34,684 nucleotides of DNA from Anaerobiospirillum sp. NML120448 (lineage in GTDB: Bacteria; Pseudomonadota; Gammaproteobacteria; Enterobacterales; Succinivibrionaceae), in NCBI RefSeq assembly GCF_023050945.1, contig NZ_JALKIM010000035.1:1-34684 (forward strand). Reading direction: 5' to 3'. Positions 7,970 to 18,216 of the stretch are shown here, in pieces. The position numbers were made by a program, and so were the translations under genes. The notes beneath the pieces were generated by a model. It was not told the origin of the DNA. It was given only the letters and a program-made list of their open reading frames with translations, and made no database searches. Position 1 is the first letter of the stretch. Each line of letters begins with the position of its first letter.

Positions 7970-9265
7970 GGGAGGTACATGGCTGCTACATTGGTTTTTA
8001 CCTATTATGAGACTATAAAGCTCTAGTGCTCTTTATCTATCTGCACTTATAACTCCTATCTATGTGATCCAGTAAACTATTGTTTAGGAAGGCTCTCATT
8101 GTTAGTGTTGCTTGCTTGTTTATCTTGTTAACTTTTAGCCTAAGGCACAGCTATCAGGCCCGTTTATGGTTGCTACCAGGATTCTTTCTTATTATGTGCC
8201 TATAAAGATCTATTACTCTTTAGCTAACTGCATTACCCCGTCTCTGGGCTTAGTAAAGTATTGTTTGTGGTAGCGGCTAATTGTTCTTGTTTACTAATAG
8301 CTAAAAGGCACCACTATTAAGGCTATTGCATGGCTAGTAAAAGCCTCTTATCTTGTATTTGCCCTTAGTGGTCTAATGCACTTTAGCTATCAGCTCTTAC
8401 TAATAGCTCCTATTAAGGCTCGCATTGTTAGCTTTGCTTGTTTGATTATCCTGTTTGGTTAAAGATTAAAACACAGCTATAAGGGAAGTATATTGCTGCT
8501 GCAAGGCTTCTTTCCTATTATGTGCCTAATAATGGTCTATTACTCTTTAGCTATCTGTACTTATTCTATCTCTTAGCTTAGTAAACCATTGTTCGATGTG
8601 GCGGATGTTTGTTCTTGTTTACTGAAAGCCTAAAGGTTCCACTATTAAGACCGTTCTATGGCTTGTAAAAGCTTCTTATCTTGTATTCTCCATTAGTGGT
8701 CTAATGCCCTGCTATCACCTCTTACCAAGAGCTCCTATTAAGGCTCTTATTGTTAGCTTTGCTTGTTTGTTTCTTTGTCATGTTAACTTCAAGCCTAAAA
8801 CACAGCTATAAGGCCTGTATATGGCTGATGCAAGGCTTCTTCCCTATTATGTGCCTAATAAAGGTCTATTACTCTTTAGCTAACTGCATTAACCCGTCTC
8901 TGGGCTTAGTAAAGTATTGTTTGTGGTAGCGGCTAATTGTTCTTGTTTACTAATGGCTTAAAGGCACCACTATTAAGGCTATTGCATGGCTAGTAAAAGC
9001 CTCTTATCTTGTATTTGCCCTAGTGGTCTATTGCCCTGCTATCACCTCTTACCAAGAGCTCCTATTAAGGCTCGCATTGTTAGCTTTGCTTGTTTGTTTC
9101 TTTGTCATGTTAACTTCAAGCCTAAAACACAGCTATAAGGCTTGTATATGGCTGCTACAAAGCTTTTAGCTGACATGAGCCTATTCAGTTTTACAGCACT
9201 TTAGCTATCTGCACTTATCCTATCTCTGAGCTGAGTATAGTATTGTTGCTATTAGTGGCTGCCTG
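7822..9265. repeat. Tandem array A, unit about 327 bp, about 4.5 copies
   Basis: The word AAAAGCYTC...CTTATNTTG starts units at 7822, 8339, 8667 and 8995. A second landmark, GCTCNCATTGTTAG, recurs at 7901, 8092, 8418, 8743 and 9070, giving spacings of 191, 326, 325 and 327. The short first interval shows a copy lacking ~135 bp. Other shared landmarks include AGTGGTCTAATGC, CACAGCTATAAGG and CTATTACTCTTTAGCTA. Copies are diverged by scattered substitutions and small indels, and no reading frame is conserved among them. The left edge lies inside the 3' end of the DdrB/ParB-like gene. Confidence 0.9.
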
Positions 9266-9648
9266 ACCCGCTTATCTTATTGCTGAGGATTATACTTGCT
9301 TCTTATATGCTTGATTTGTTTGGTATCAATGGTGATAGAACTATTAGGGTTGCTTGAGATAATTGAGCTTTTTATTGAGCTTGATTGCTGCTAATTGGCT
9401 TTAAGAGAGTACCCTAAATATCGGTAACGAGCTTTACCTGATTATGACGTGCTATAGGCTTTAGGTGCGGGCGAAGTGATGGAAATATGACTATGGTTAA
9501 GAGCTTTTAGTTTAGTAGGCTTTGATTTGATCTTTGTTTTGAAGGGGCAGCTTGTTTTTATTTGCCTTGGTTTTAAAGTGCTAAAGGCAAGGTCAGACTA
9601 CCTGTTAGTATGATGATGGGGTACTGGTTGAACTGGGGCGTAAAAATT
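9266..9648. other. Non-coding spacer right of array A
   Basis: T- and G-rich on the plus strand, with no open frame or recognised element until the terminator of the minus-strand dehydrogenase. Confidence 0.5.
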
Positions 9649-9682
9649 AAAAAAGCCCCATTACGATTGAGAGATGGGGCTT
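9649..9682 (-). terminator. Intrinsic terminator of the polyol dehydrogenase gene
   Basis: Read on the minus strand, AAGCCCCA pairs with TGGGGCTT (9675-9682 with 9653-9660) and runs into six T. It lies 27 bp past the stop codon. Confidence 0.85.
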
Positions 9683-9709
9683 AAGGTTGTTGTGTAAGTA
9701 GATTAGTGA

Positions 9710-10753
9710 TTAATTCTTGGAGCAGTCAATCATAATCTTGACATCGCCAGCGGTGCCAGAGGCGGCACGGTCAAAAGCAGCTACAGCATCAGACATGTCA
9801 TAGACCTTAGAGATAAGACGCTTAATATCTAAAGAACCACTTCTAATTAGGCGAATAGTACGTGGGTACATATTGGCATAGCGGAATACAGTCTTAAAGG
9901 TTACTTCCTTAGCCTGAGCAGCACAGATATCAAAAGGAGGTAAATCAAGAGGAATACCAGTTAATACTACAGTACCAGCAGCTTTTACATGCTCGCAAAT
10001 ATGGGTAACTACAGGAGCAGCACCGCAGCATTCAAATACTACATCCACGCCTTGACCATTAGTAAGGTCATTAACCTTAGCCTTAAGATCATCTCTTTTT
10101 GCATTAATGGTGTGAATGTTCTTATAAGAGCCAGCTACTTCAAGCTTAGAGTCAATCATATCAACAATGATTACATCAGAGCAGCCGCCTGCTAGAGCAC
10201 AAAGGGCAGTCACGATACCAATAGTGCCAGCGCCGTAAACTAAGGCAATATCGCCAGGCTTAATACCTGCCTTGGTTGCTGATTGCATACCGATAGCAAC
10301 AGGTTCAACCATAGCACCTTCGTAATAGCTAACTTCCTCAGGAAGTTTAAAAGTAAAGGCAGCTGGGTGAACAATAGTTTCGCATAAGCAGCCATCGATT
10401 GGTGGAGTAGCAAAGAAAGTGAGCTCAGGATCTAAGTTGTAGCAACCTGCTAAAGTCTCAGGAGAGTCAAAACGAGGAATACCAGGCTCAATACAAACAC
10501 GATCACCCACGCTTAAATGAGTAACGTTCTTACCTACCTTAGTGATCACGCCAGAGGCTTCATGACCTAAAACCATTGGCTTTTCTACAACATAAGGGCC
10601 AATACGACCATGGGTATAGTAGTGAACATCAGAGCCACATACGCCGCAAGCCATGATCTTAATCTCTACATCATTATCACCTAAGGTCTTGCCATGTTCG
10701 TAATCATCTACAATAGCAATTTTGCCTTTTTCTAAAAGGGTAACAGCCTTCAT
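9710..10753 (-). CDS. Zinc-dependent polyol dehydrogenase (sorbitol / xylitol dehydrogenase type)
   Basis: A 347-residue medium-chain alcohol dehydrogenase oxidising a sugar alcohol such as sorbitol or xylitol to the 2-ketose in the cytosol. The catalytic zinc ligands by motif are C39 (GVCGSDVHYY), H64-E65 (VLGHEASG) and E150 (MVEPVAIG). The Rossmann motif YGAGTIG lies at 173-179, and D198 ends the second strand, favouring NAD+ over NADP+. The segment 90-117 that carries four cysteines for structural zinc in many relatives keeps only C104, so the structural zinc is probably absent, as in mammalian sorbitol dehydrogenase. ATG is preceded by AAGGTG four bases upstream. Monocistronic, with its own promoter at 10775-10803 and terminator at 9649-9682. 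Exact substrate unknown. Confidence 0.9.
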   Translation of the reverse strand: MKAVTLLEKGKIAIVDDYEHGKTLGDNDVEIKIMACGVCGSDVHYYTHGRIGPYVVEKPMVLGHEASGVITKVGKNVTHLSVGDRVCIEPGIPRFDSPETLAGCYNLDPELTFFATPPIDGCLCETIVHPAAFTFKLPEEVSYYEGAMVEPVAIGMQSATKAGIKPGDIALVYGAGTIGIVTALCALAGGCSDVIIVDMIDSKLEVAGSYKNIHTINAKRDDLKAKVNDLTNGQGVDVVFECCGAAPVVTHICEHVKAAGTVVLTGIPLDLPPFDICAAQAKEVTFKTVFRYANMYPRTIRLIRSGSLDIKRLISKVYDMSDAVAAFDRAASGTAGDVKIMIDCSKN

Positions 10754-10774
10754 AATTCACCTTAAACTTGGAAA

Positions 10775-10803
10775 ATCATACTTTGCCGCTATAAAGCAAT
10801 CAA
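10775..10803 (-). promoter_or_regulatory. Sigma-70-type promoter of the polyol dehydrogenase gene
   Basis: On the minus strand TTGATT, exactly 17 bp, TATGAT. The predicted start leaves a leader of about 15 nt, just enough for the AAGGTG ribosome site before the ATG at 10753. Confidence 0.6.
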
Positions 10804-10947
10804 ACATGGTTAAGTGTATTGAGTGTCGATAGCAAGCAACCACACATGCTCGTTAAATAATGAACTTAATCAAAATTATTTAGTAAGTTCATTATATGCT
10901 TTCTATTTTCAAAATAAAGACCTTAGTAATATATTTTTATTAACTCT

Positions 10948-10963
10948 TGTGATCTGCTTAACA
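10948..10963. promoter_or_regulatory. CRP-like site far upstream of the polyol dehydrogenase promoter
   Basis: TGTGATCTGCTTAACA has nine of ten arm positions of TGTGA-N6-TCACA. It is about 190 bp before the predicted transcription start, distant for direct activation. Confidence 0.3.
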
Positions 10964-11479
10964 AAATCGATAAATGTTAATAGTTGATAAAAGCTATAAA
11001 TACCTTAATAAAGCTAACTTTAAGGCTAGTAAGACAAAGGTTTGATTGGTTTTATTTAGCAGGTATTGGTACTGGCGCACCTACATACTCTCAAGTTTTA
11101 CCTTTTGATCCTTTAACGGCACTTAATCATTTATTTATAGTTAACTTGTAAAAACAGTAACCATACTCGAGTTCTTAACTACGTGATTTTGCTATCTTAT
11201 TCATTATTGAACTACGTAGCAGCTATCTAATTCCCTGTTTGCTCTCAAGCCTGTCTATCCCGTATAGCCTGATGCCAGTAACTAATTTAGTAGGCTCAAA
11301 ATGTTGTAGGCAAGCTGTCGGGCTGCTATAGGCAACAGCTAGCTCACTTAAAGCTTAGGACTAACTTAAAATAAACTAACCAACTACTAGCAAAGAACTA
11401 CCTTTGGTAATGTGCTTTTTAGTGTTCCCACGACCTTTTTCTTAAATAGTAAGTTGTCCTTTAATGATGAGCTTTTGTT
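10964..11479. other. Non-coding spacer left of array B
   Basis: No open frame, hairpin-plus-T-run or recognisable gene remnant was seen. AT-rich, turning G-rich toward 11480 where decayed copies of array B begin. Confidence 0.5.
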
Positions 11480-12712
11480 GTTTTGAGGTGATGGATGTCT
11501 GTTTGAGCGAATGGAGAGCTGATTGGATCATAATAGCGAACTTCTAATCTAGTCTATACTCTTAAGAGACACGCTAAACTTAGCTTCGGTGTATTGAGTC
11601 GAGCCTTAAAGAAGTGCACTAGCTAAGCTGCTATACATTGATCAGAGTTGAGCCGTGCAGAGGTAATGCAATGTTTGCTAAGCAGCACCGAGGCTGGCAA
11701 AGCTGGCGTATAGCTATATAGTTTGCCCTTTAAGTTGGTATATTGCTCTATGCCTTAGCGTATTGAGCTGCGCTTAGATTTCGTATAGCCATATGGTTTG
11801 CCTTTATGGTGGTGAACTGCTTGATGTCTGAGCGTATTAAGCCATACTGAGCTGGCTTATAGCCATTAAGTTTGCCCTTTAGGGGAGTGTACTGCTTGAT
11901 GTATTAGCGTATTAACCCGTGCTATGCTGGCGCATAGCCATATAGTTTGCCCTTTGTCGTAGTGTATTGCTTGATGTCTTAGCGTATTAAGCCGTGCTAA
12001 GCTGGCTTATAGCCATATAGTTTGCCTTTAGGCTGGTGTATTGCTTTATGCCTTAGCGTATTAAGCCGTGCTAAGCTGGCTTATAGCCATATAGTTTTCC
12101 TTTGGGGTGGTGTACTGCTTGATGTCTTAGCGTATTAAGCCATACTGAGCTGGTGCATAGCCATTAAGTTTGCCCTTTAGCGTGGTATATTGCTTGATGT
12201 CTTAGCGTATTAACCGTGCTTAGATTTCGCATAGCCATATAGTTTTCCTTTGGGTTGGTGCATTGCTTGATGTCTTAGCGCATTGAGCCGTGATAAGCTG
12301 GCTTATAGCCATTAAGTTTGCCTTTAGGGTGGTGTACTGCTTGATGTCTTAGCGTATTAAGCCGTGCTAAGCTGGCTTATAGCCATATAGTTTGCCCTTT
12401 AGGGGAGTGTACTGCTTGATGTATTAGCGTATTAACCCGTGCTAAGCTGGAGTATGGCCATAATGTTTGCCTTTGGGGTGATGCATTGCTTGATGTCTTA
12501 GCGTATTAACCCGTGCTAAGCTGGAGTATGGCCATAATGTTTGCCTTTGGGGTGATGCATTGCTTGATGTCTTAGCGCATTGAGGCGTGCTTAGCTGGCG
12601 TATAGCCATATAGTTTGCCTTTGGGGTGGTGCATTGCTTGATATCTGAGCGCATTGAACTGAGCTTAGCTGGCGTATAGCCATATAGTTTGCCTTTGGGG
12701 TGGTATACTGGA
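11480..12712. repeat. Tandem array B, unit about 75 bp, 14 clear copies plus decayed left edge
   Basis: Fourteen successive copies between about 11700 and 12712 carry the core ATAGCCATATAGTTTGCC (variants ATTAAG, ATAATG), then a variable GGGTGGTG, TTGATGTCTTAGCG, TATTAAGCCGTGCTAAG and GCTGG. Unit length is 74-76 bp. Two neighbouring copies near 12445-12590 are essentially identical. The copies near 11880 and 12400 share the rare variant TAGGGGAGTG with TGTATTAGCG, suggesting duplication or conversion between non-adjacent units. From 11480 to 11695 recognisable but progressively degraded copies occur. CTTAGC and GCTAAG in one unit could pair around a 12-nt loop, but some copies have lost the pairing. 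A 70-codon minus-strand open frame across 12442-12654 is only the repeat translated. Confidence 0.95.
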
Positions 12713-12899
12713 TGGCATCTTAGTGTGTGCTGATTAATGTCTTTTGATTATGGATAATATGCTCAAGCGCTAATAAGAAGTTGCATTGCTAATATTCATC
12801 GTACTATCAGCTATAGCAAAGCTCGTTTGTTTAAACTGCTTTGAGGGTTATGGGCTGGGGATTTTTTGCAAAAGCTCTAACTTTTTTGTCGGGCATAAA

Positions 12900-12933
12900 A
12901 AAAGCCTGGCAGTTTTGGGACTGTCAGGCTTTT
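12900..12933. terminator. Orphan bidirectional-looking intrinsic terminator
   Basis: AAAAGCCTGGCAGT and ACTGTCAGGCTTTT pair over 14 positions (one G-T) around TTTGGG. The plus strand ends in four T; the minus strand ends in seven T. No gene lies within 1.1 kb on either side: array B is directly to the left and 1.2 kb of non-coding DNA to the right. Confidence 0.8.
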
Positions 12934-14031
12934 GATTATAATTTTGGCTTAGTTTGTAGCATTTGAAAACTATGATCTTGCAGAGCGCCATGTAAGCTGA
13001 TAGCAAAACAAAGGTCTAAAAGCCTTTATAGTGCTAAGCTTGGTGGTTTAGCAAGGCTTTAAGATCTCTAGTTCAAAAATGCTAGTTAGCAGGCTGATTA
13101 GACCATACTAAACTCGGTATCACCCCACTATCACTAGTAGGAGCAAACTCGTTAATGTGCTAGCAAATTCTCTAATAATAGAGATTGCTTGTTGTTAGTC
13201 CTTAATTGTTAGTTGCTGTTTTGCAGGCATATTGCTATACCCTAGCCTCATGTTTTAATCAGCACAAAAATAAGCATATAAAAACCCATGCTTGCTTATG
13301 CAAAGCGCAAGCATCTACTCTAATATGAAATTAAGCATTATTGTTCTTAGCTTTCAATACCTAGAACAAGAGTCTTGATGAGCTTTAATCCTCAACTTCA
13401 ACTAAAAGCTAGGCTTGACGCATTACGTTAAACTTAGCGTAGGGCTTTTAAGATGCAATATTTTGCACTGGCTTGAGTGTTACTAAATTTTTTGCTGATT
13501 ATTCTTTGGCTGATAAGATGGGCTAAAACCACTTAAAGGCTAAATATCAGCTTAGCTAGGCAGCACGCTTAATTACTACTTTAAGATCTGTTGCCTAGCC
13601 TCGCCATGAGCGAACTATTAAATCTAACTGACTACAGCACCTCGTAAAAAAGTGTTAAGTGTCTTTTAAACAGATGCAGCGTAGAAATTCTGTAATCTAT
13701 ACTGGGCTTAAGTTGGTTAGGGCTTAAGTCTAGTGTTTTGTTTAGATAACCTTGTATCAGCAATTACCACAACCACTCAAAGTTCTGCTTTGCTTTGCTT
13801 CTTCCTTAGTGGCTGAGTGCTGGTTTTATTAAAATTTAGCAACCATGCTTATCATGCTGATATAGGCATGGCTACTAAAAAATGTAACTTAGGTTTGGGT
13901 AAAGCCCCTTCATACTTCAAGGTTCAGATAAGTAAGAACTAGTAGCTATAGGGCTTTGATTAAATCTTGTTAAGGCAACTAGTGCCTGATTTTTTAATAA
14001 ATCTGAGTACTAAGACTTTAGAGCCTTTGCT
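12934..14031. other. 1.1-kb non-coding stretch
   Basis: No convincing open frame or RNA gene. It lies downstream of the chemotaxis receptor gene and right of the orphan terminator, so a minus-strand transcript reading through from 14120 could end there. Confidence 0.5.
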
Positions 14032-14062
14032 ACAGGCCTAGAGCTTAAGCGCCTAGGCCTGT
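14032..14062. other. Perfect 10-bp inverted repeat downstream of the chemotaxis gene
   Basis: ACAGGCCTAG (14032-14041) and CTAGGCCTGT (14053-14062) form a perfect GC-rich stem around 11 nt. No T-tract follows on either strand, so a classical terminator is not supported. It lies about 60 bp past the receptor's stop and may stabilise or end that transcript. A second short stem, GACCTTT/AAAGGTC, is at 14085-14103. Confidence 0.6.
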
Positions 14063-14119
14063 ATGGTATTACCTCTTAACCCTTGACCTTTTTAATAAAG
14101 GTCTTAGGCTTATGAGGGA

Positions 14120-15805
14120 TTAGTGACCAGAGTTAACAGGGAAGTTAGCACCATCACGGTTTACGTGGAAGTAGGCAATACTATCACGTAAAGAGTGGAG
14201 GGCAACTACTGTCTTATCAATGATCTCTTGGCTATTTTGAGCCTCATGGTTAGCATTTTGGGCTAAGTCAGAGATATCGTGAATATGTAGTGAAATCTCA
14301 TTAGTTGCAGCTGATTGCTCCTCAGCAGCTGAGGCAATCTGAGTAATCTGCATAGTTACTTGATCTACGTGATCAATCATTTCATGCATAGTGTGCTCAA
14401 CCTGAGCGGTATCCTTAGAGGTAGCTTCCATAGAAGCAACAGAGGAATTAATGGACTCAGCAGCGGCAGCAGCATCTTTTTGAATGTCAGCAACCATGCC
14501 AGCAATTTCCTGAGTTGAAGCACTAGTACGGCTAGCAAGAGCACGAACCTCATCAGCTACCACAGCAAAACCACGACCAGCTTCACCTGCACGAGCAGCC
14601 TCAATAGCAGCGTTTAATGCTAATAAGTTAGTTTGAGCAGCAATCTCTTCAATAGTATTAACAATAGAGTTAATGTCTAAGGAGCGCTTAGCAACCTTTT
14701 CTACAGCGTGAGAATTGTTAAGCACAACATTGCTTTGCTCACGAATAGCCTCAATAGTCTTTTGGATACGATCTACGCCACTATCAATAATGTCCTTAGT
14801 GGACATGGATAAGTGGGAGGCATCTTCACAGTTTTTAGCAATATCTTGAGTGGTAGATAACATTTCCTCTGAGGCAGCGGAAACAGTAATACTCTTACCC
14901 TCACACTCGTTAACCTTATTAGCAATATTACCTGATAAAGTAATAACATCTTGTAAGGCCTTCTCAGTGATTGCAGAGTTGTCCTTAACTGCGCTTATAG
15001 CCTTATTGAGGTTGTCACGCATGATGCGGATCTTATTAATAATATTGCCAAAGTCATCCTTGTTAAAACCTTGGATCTCAAAGACAAAATTACCACGGCA
15101 CATCTCATCAATAAACTTACCTTGACGATTAATGCAATGAGTAATGTATGAGCAAATGATATAGGATAGCAAAATACCAAATACTACGGCACCAAGAGCT
15201 ACGCCCAAGCATATATAGGCATCACGCATATTAGCTGCTTCTTTGGAGAGCTTTATTACTGTGGTATTTTGTAAATTACCAATTTCAATACAAGTATTGA
15301 AAATGCCAGCAATGGATGGTCTTACTTCACGTAAATAGTGGTATAAAGCTGTACCCTTGCCAGATTTAAGAGCCTCAATATTATCATTATATAAGGCCCT
15401 AATACTATCGACTCGGTTAACCAATTGTGTAGTTAGGAGATTAAACTTAGCACTACCTTCAATCTCGTCATTGCTCGAACTATTAGCTAAAGCCTTACTA
15501 TCTGCTAATACATTGTTTAAAAGACGTAATGACTCCTCTTTGAACTTGCTCTGGCTAGCAATAGAGTTTGGAGCATCGGATAAATAAGCTAAGGTTAGAG
15601 TATCAAACTTTCTTACATCTACCTGTAACTGAGATACACGATTACCTGAATTACCTAAAATAATGGCAATATACTCAGCTGTTTTGGTGGTTGAATAAAC
15701 AGATAAATAAGAAATGGTGGAGACCATAATGGTCATTAAGATTAACACCGTAGATAAAATTACGAGCTTGACCTTACTAGTCAAGTTGTAAAACCATTGA
15801 AACAT
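14120..15805 (-). CDS. Methyl-accepting chemotaxis protein
   Basis: A 561-residue transmembrane chemoreceptor signalling to CheA/CheW. TM1 is at ~13-35, followed by a periplasmic sensing region (~38-196) of predicted helical-bundle type without a PAS or Cache motif. TM2 is at ~197-219, HAMP at ~220-272, and the long antiparallel signalling helices run to ~545. The highly conserved tip [23 protein letters not shown] and [18 protein letters not shown] lies at 386-427. The C-terminus NSGH lacks the CheR/CheB-tethering pentapeptide, so adaptation enzymes would act without docking. GAGG six bases before the ATG is a good ribosome site. The ligand cannot be told from sequence. Single gene, with a perfect FNR-type box about 260 bp upstream. 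Implies a motile organism, though no other chemotaxis genes are here. Confidence 0.95.
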   Translation of the reverse strand: MFQWFYNLTSKVKLVILSTVLILMTIMVSTISYLSVYSTTKTAEYIAIILGNSGNRVSQLQVDVRKFDTLTLAYLSDAPNSIASQSKFKEESLRLLNNVLADSKALANSSSNDEIEGSAKFNLLTTQLVNRVDSIRALYNDNIEALKSGKGTALYHYLREVRPSIAGIFNTCIEIGNLQNTTVIKLSKEAANMRDAYICLGVALGAVVFGILLSYIICSYITHCINRQGKFIDEMCRGNFVFEIQGFNKDDFGNIINKIRIMRDNLNKAISAVKDNSAITEKALQDVITLSGNIANKVNECEGKSITVSAASEEMLSTTQDIAKNCEDASHLSMSTKDIIDSGVDRIQKTIEAIREQSNVVLNNSHAVEKVAKRSLDINSIVNTIEEIAAQTNLLALNAAIEAARAGEAGRGFAVVADEVRALASRTSASTQEIAGMVADIQKDAAAAAESINSSVASMEATSKDTAQVEHTMHEMIDHVDQVTMQITQIASAAEEQSAATNEISLHIHDISDLAQNANHEAQNSQEIIDKTVVALHSLRDSIAYFHVNRDGANFPVNSGH

Positions 15806-16063
15806 ACTCTACCTCGCTAGAAATTATGCTCTGCTTTAAAATAATGCTAAGCATTAAGGTCTACTATCTAATGGTTAATAGTCATTAACACACAATTTTA
15901 GGTAAGAAGCGTTAAAGCTATCAAAGCATGTGAGATCAAAAAATAACTTTCATCATGTTGCTGCCCTAAGCCAGAGGCAGCTATATAAAGTTTGTTTTAC
16001 CTAAAATCAAAACAAGGATCGAGGCAAGTTTTCAGTTATCAAAAAGATAGCACCTTAGTAATT

Positions 16064-16077
16064 TTGATGTAAATCAA
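16064..16077. promoter_or_regulatory. Perfect FNR-type box
   Basis: TTGATGTAAATCAA matches every fixed base of TTGAT-N4-ATCAA. It is 259 bp upstream of the chemotaxis receptor start; no other gene is nearer. Distance to promoter unknown. Confidence 0.5.
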
Positions 16078-17582
16078 TATTATTCCTAGCATTATCTCCA
16101 CCTTATCTTTGTTTACTTTTTAAAATGGAAAAATGCTAGCTTATCGTGTTAAAGCTTATAAGGCTTAGGCTTAGGACTAAAGCCTAGTAGATCTAATAGC
16201 CTCAGAGCTAATCCCTTATAGGTTTTAACATGTGACAAGTAAGTGAAACTTTAAAAATATACCAAATAAACTTTTGCCTTTTAGTTGCACCTAAGGCAAT
16301 TAAATTAGTACCTTGTTCATAGTAGCAGCTATAAAAGTACCAACAAAACTTAAGAAGAGCACTCCAATATTGAGTGAACTAACCATCACTTGAAAATTAC
16401 TAAATAGCCTAAAGGATAGGACGAGCAGTTATCTCAAGTATAATTTGTACCACCTAATATTTTCGTATCAGAGTTGGGTATCACCATAGAGCATGGTTAT
16501 ACCGACAAAGAAACTTTCACCTAAAGCAAGAAACTTTTGCCACAAACTAAGCTTTAAAATATGAACAAGCTTAGATTCATCATTAACTCTAAAAATAAGT
16601 TTTACAAGCGCTTTGAAGTTGCTAGAACTCATGAATTTCTGTTAAAAAAACAAAACTTTCATGAGCGGTTGATGACTACTAGATCGGAGTTAAGATCCAA
16701 ATTAACCACGAATACCAGCAAATAAAAAACATTAATGCACCGCAACCAAGGTTAAGGCTCTACTTTAAATAGGCTAAAAAATTAAAGATAACTCTTAGTT
16801 AAACTATGTTGTGACCAAGCTTGTGGTAAGTGGCAAAGAAATATCAATTAACTAATACGTAGGTGCGAACTATCATAAACAAATAGCAAGCTTGAATTAG
16901 TAATTTGTCCTGGACATAAGACTAGAAAAGAAATTTAGAAATGATGCTAAAAGCTTTCCTAGCCTTATGTTTGCATCTCAAGTCTGAGCGCAAGCAACAT
17001 ACTTACGAAGCTCAGTTCTTGTTTGACTAGGACAATGATATCAACTGCAACATTATACTTAGCACCAAAGATTGTTAGCTAAGCATTCCAATTTAACTTG
17101 GCATAGTGAACTGTGATTCAAAGTAATTCTTTTAGCACAATTTTTGATAGCTTAAACCAAAAAACTATCAGGAGCGTGCAATAACCTGCTTGTGATAAGA
17201 CTTAAACTTTATTAAACCTCATTAAGAGGCAAATTTAGTATAGCCTTCAATAGCTACGTATGTTCACACTTTTGAAAACATTTTGCAACTAAATCTTAGA
17301 TAATTTCACCAAAATCGACCACAATACTATTAATCACTTCTATAAATAAGCCATTTATATCTAGTAATGTCTATGTATCAGCAACTTGTATGACCAATAA
17401 AGAAAAAGCATCTTTTACATACAAATTATCAAAATATGACAGTTAATCACATTTCATCCATGTTAACTCCTCAAACCGCTCCTTCCCCTTACAGGAAAAA
17501 CCTTGCTCTACCAAGCCAATCTTTACCAAACCAGCCCTTAAAATGACTCCGCAACAAAGCAACCCCTAACTCTGTCTATCCC
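16078..17582. other. 1.5-kb non-coding stretch left of array C
   Basis: AT-rich, stop-dense in all frames. No protein remnant, tRNA or terminator recognised. An abrupt rise in C content occurs near 17460. Confidence 0.5.
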
Positions 17583-18216
17583 CCTGCACTGCCACGCCTT
17601 GCTACGCACTACCAAGCAGCGCTATTACATCACTCCGTACTTTACCGCTCTTAGCTCTTAATTGACCCGCTCAACCGTCCATTACCCCAACTCGCTTTGC
17701 CCTGCCCTGCACTGCACTGCCACGCCCTGCTATGCATTGCCAAGCAGCGCTATTACATCACTCCGTACTTTACTGCTCTTAGCTCTTAATTGACCCGCTT
17801 AACCGTCCATTACACCAACTCGCTTTGCCTTGACCTGCACTGCACTGCCACGCCTTGCTACGCACTGCCAAGCCGTGCTCTTACATCACTCCGTACTTTA
17901 CCGCTCTCATCTCTTAATTGCCTCGCTCAACCGTCCATTACCCCAACTCGCTTTGCCTTGCCCTGCCCTGCACTGCTACGCCTTGCTACGCACTGCCAAG
18001 CCGTGCTACTACATCACTCCGTACTTTACCGCTCTTAGCTCTTAATTGACCCGCTCAACCGTCCATTACACCAACTCGCTTTGCCTTGCCCTGCACTGTC
18101 ACGCCTTGCTACGCACTGCCAAGCAGCGCTATTACATCACTCCGTACTTTACCGCTCTTAGCTCTTAATTGACCAGCTAAACTGTCCTTTACACCAACTC
18201 GCTTTGCCTTGCCTTA
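17583..18216. repeat. Tandem array C, unit about 123-128 bp, five copies
   Basis: The landmark CACTCCGTAC occurs at 17631, 17759, 17887, 18015 and 18138, giving spacings of 128, 128, 128 and 123. Each unit reads, in order, CTCGCTTTGCC, a CCTGC/CTGCA micro-repeat of variable length, CACGCCTTGCTACGCAC, GCCAAGC, TTACATCACTCCGTAC, TTTACCGCTCTTAGCTC, TTAATTGACCCGC and AACCGTCCATTAC. The plus strand is extremely C-rich and G-poor. Length differences come from the micro-repeat. Copies are highly similar, so expansion is fairly recent. Overlapping open frames of 71-82 codons at 17790-18045 are repeat translations without ribosome sites. Confidence 0.95.

Noticed and set aside
12442-12654. 70-codon minus-strand open frame
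   Set aside because: It is array B read in one frame; its peptide repeats itself with the unit period and it has no ribosome site.
11480-12712. CRISPR array
   Set aside because: Array B units are contiguous and fully repetitive, with no unique spacers between short repeats and no cas genes nearby.
17790-18045. Overlapping 71- and 82-codon plus-strand open frames
   Set aside because: Both are translations of array C in different frames, with Leu/Ala/Thr/Cys-rich low-complexity peptides.
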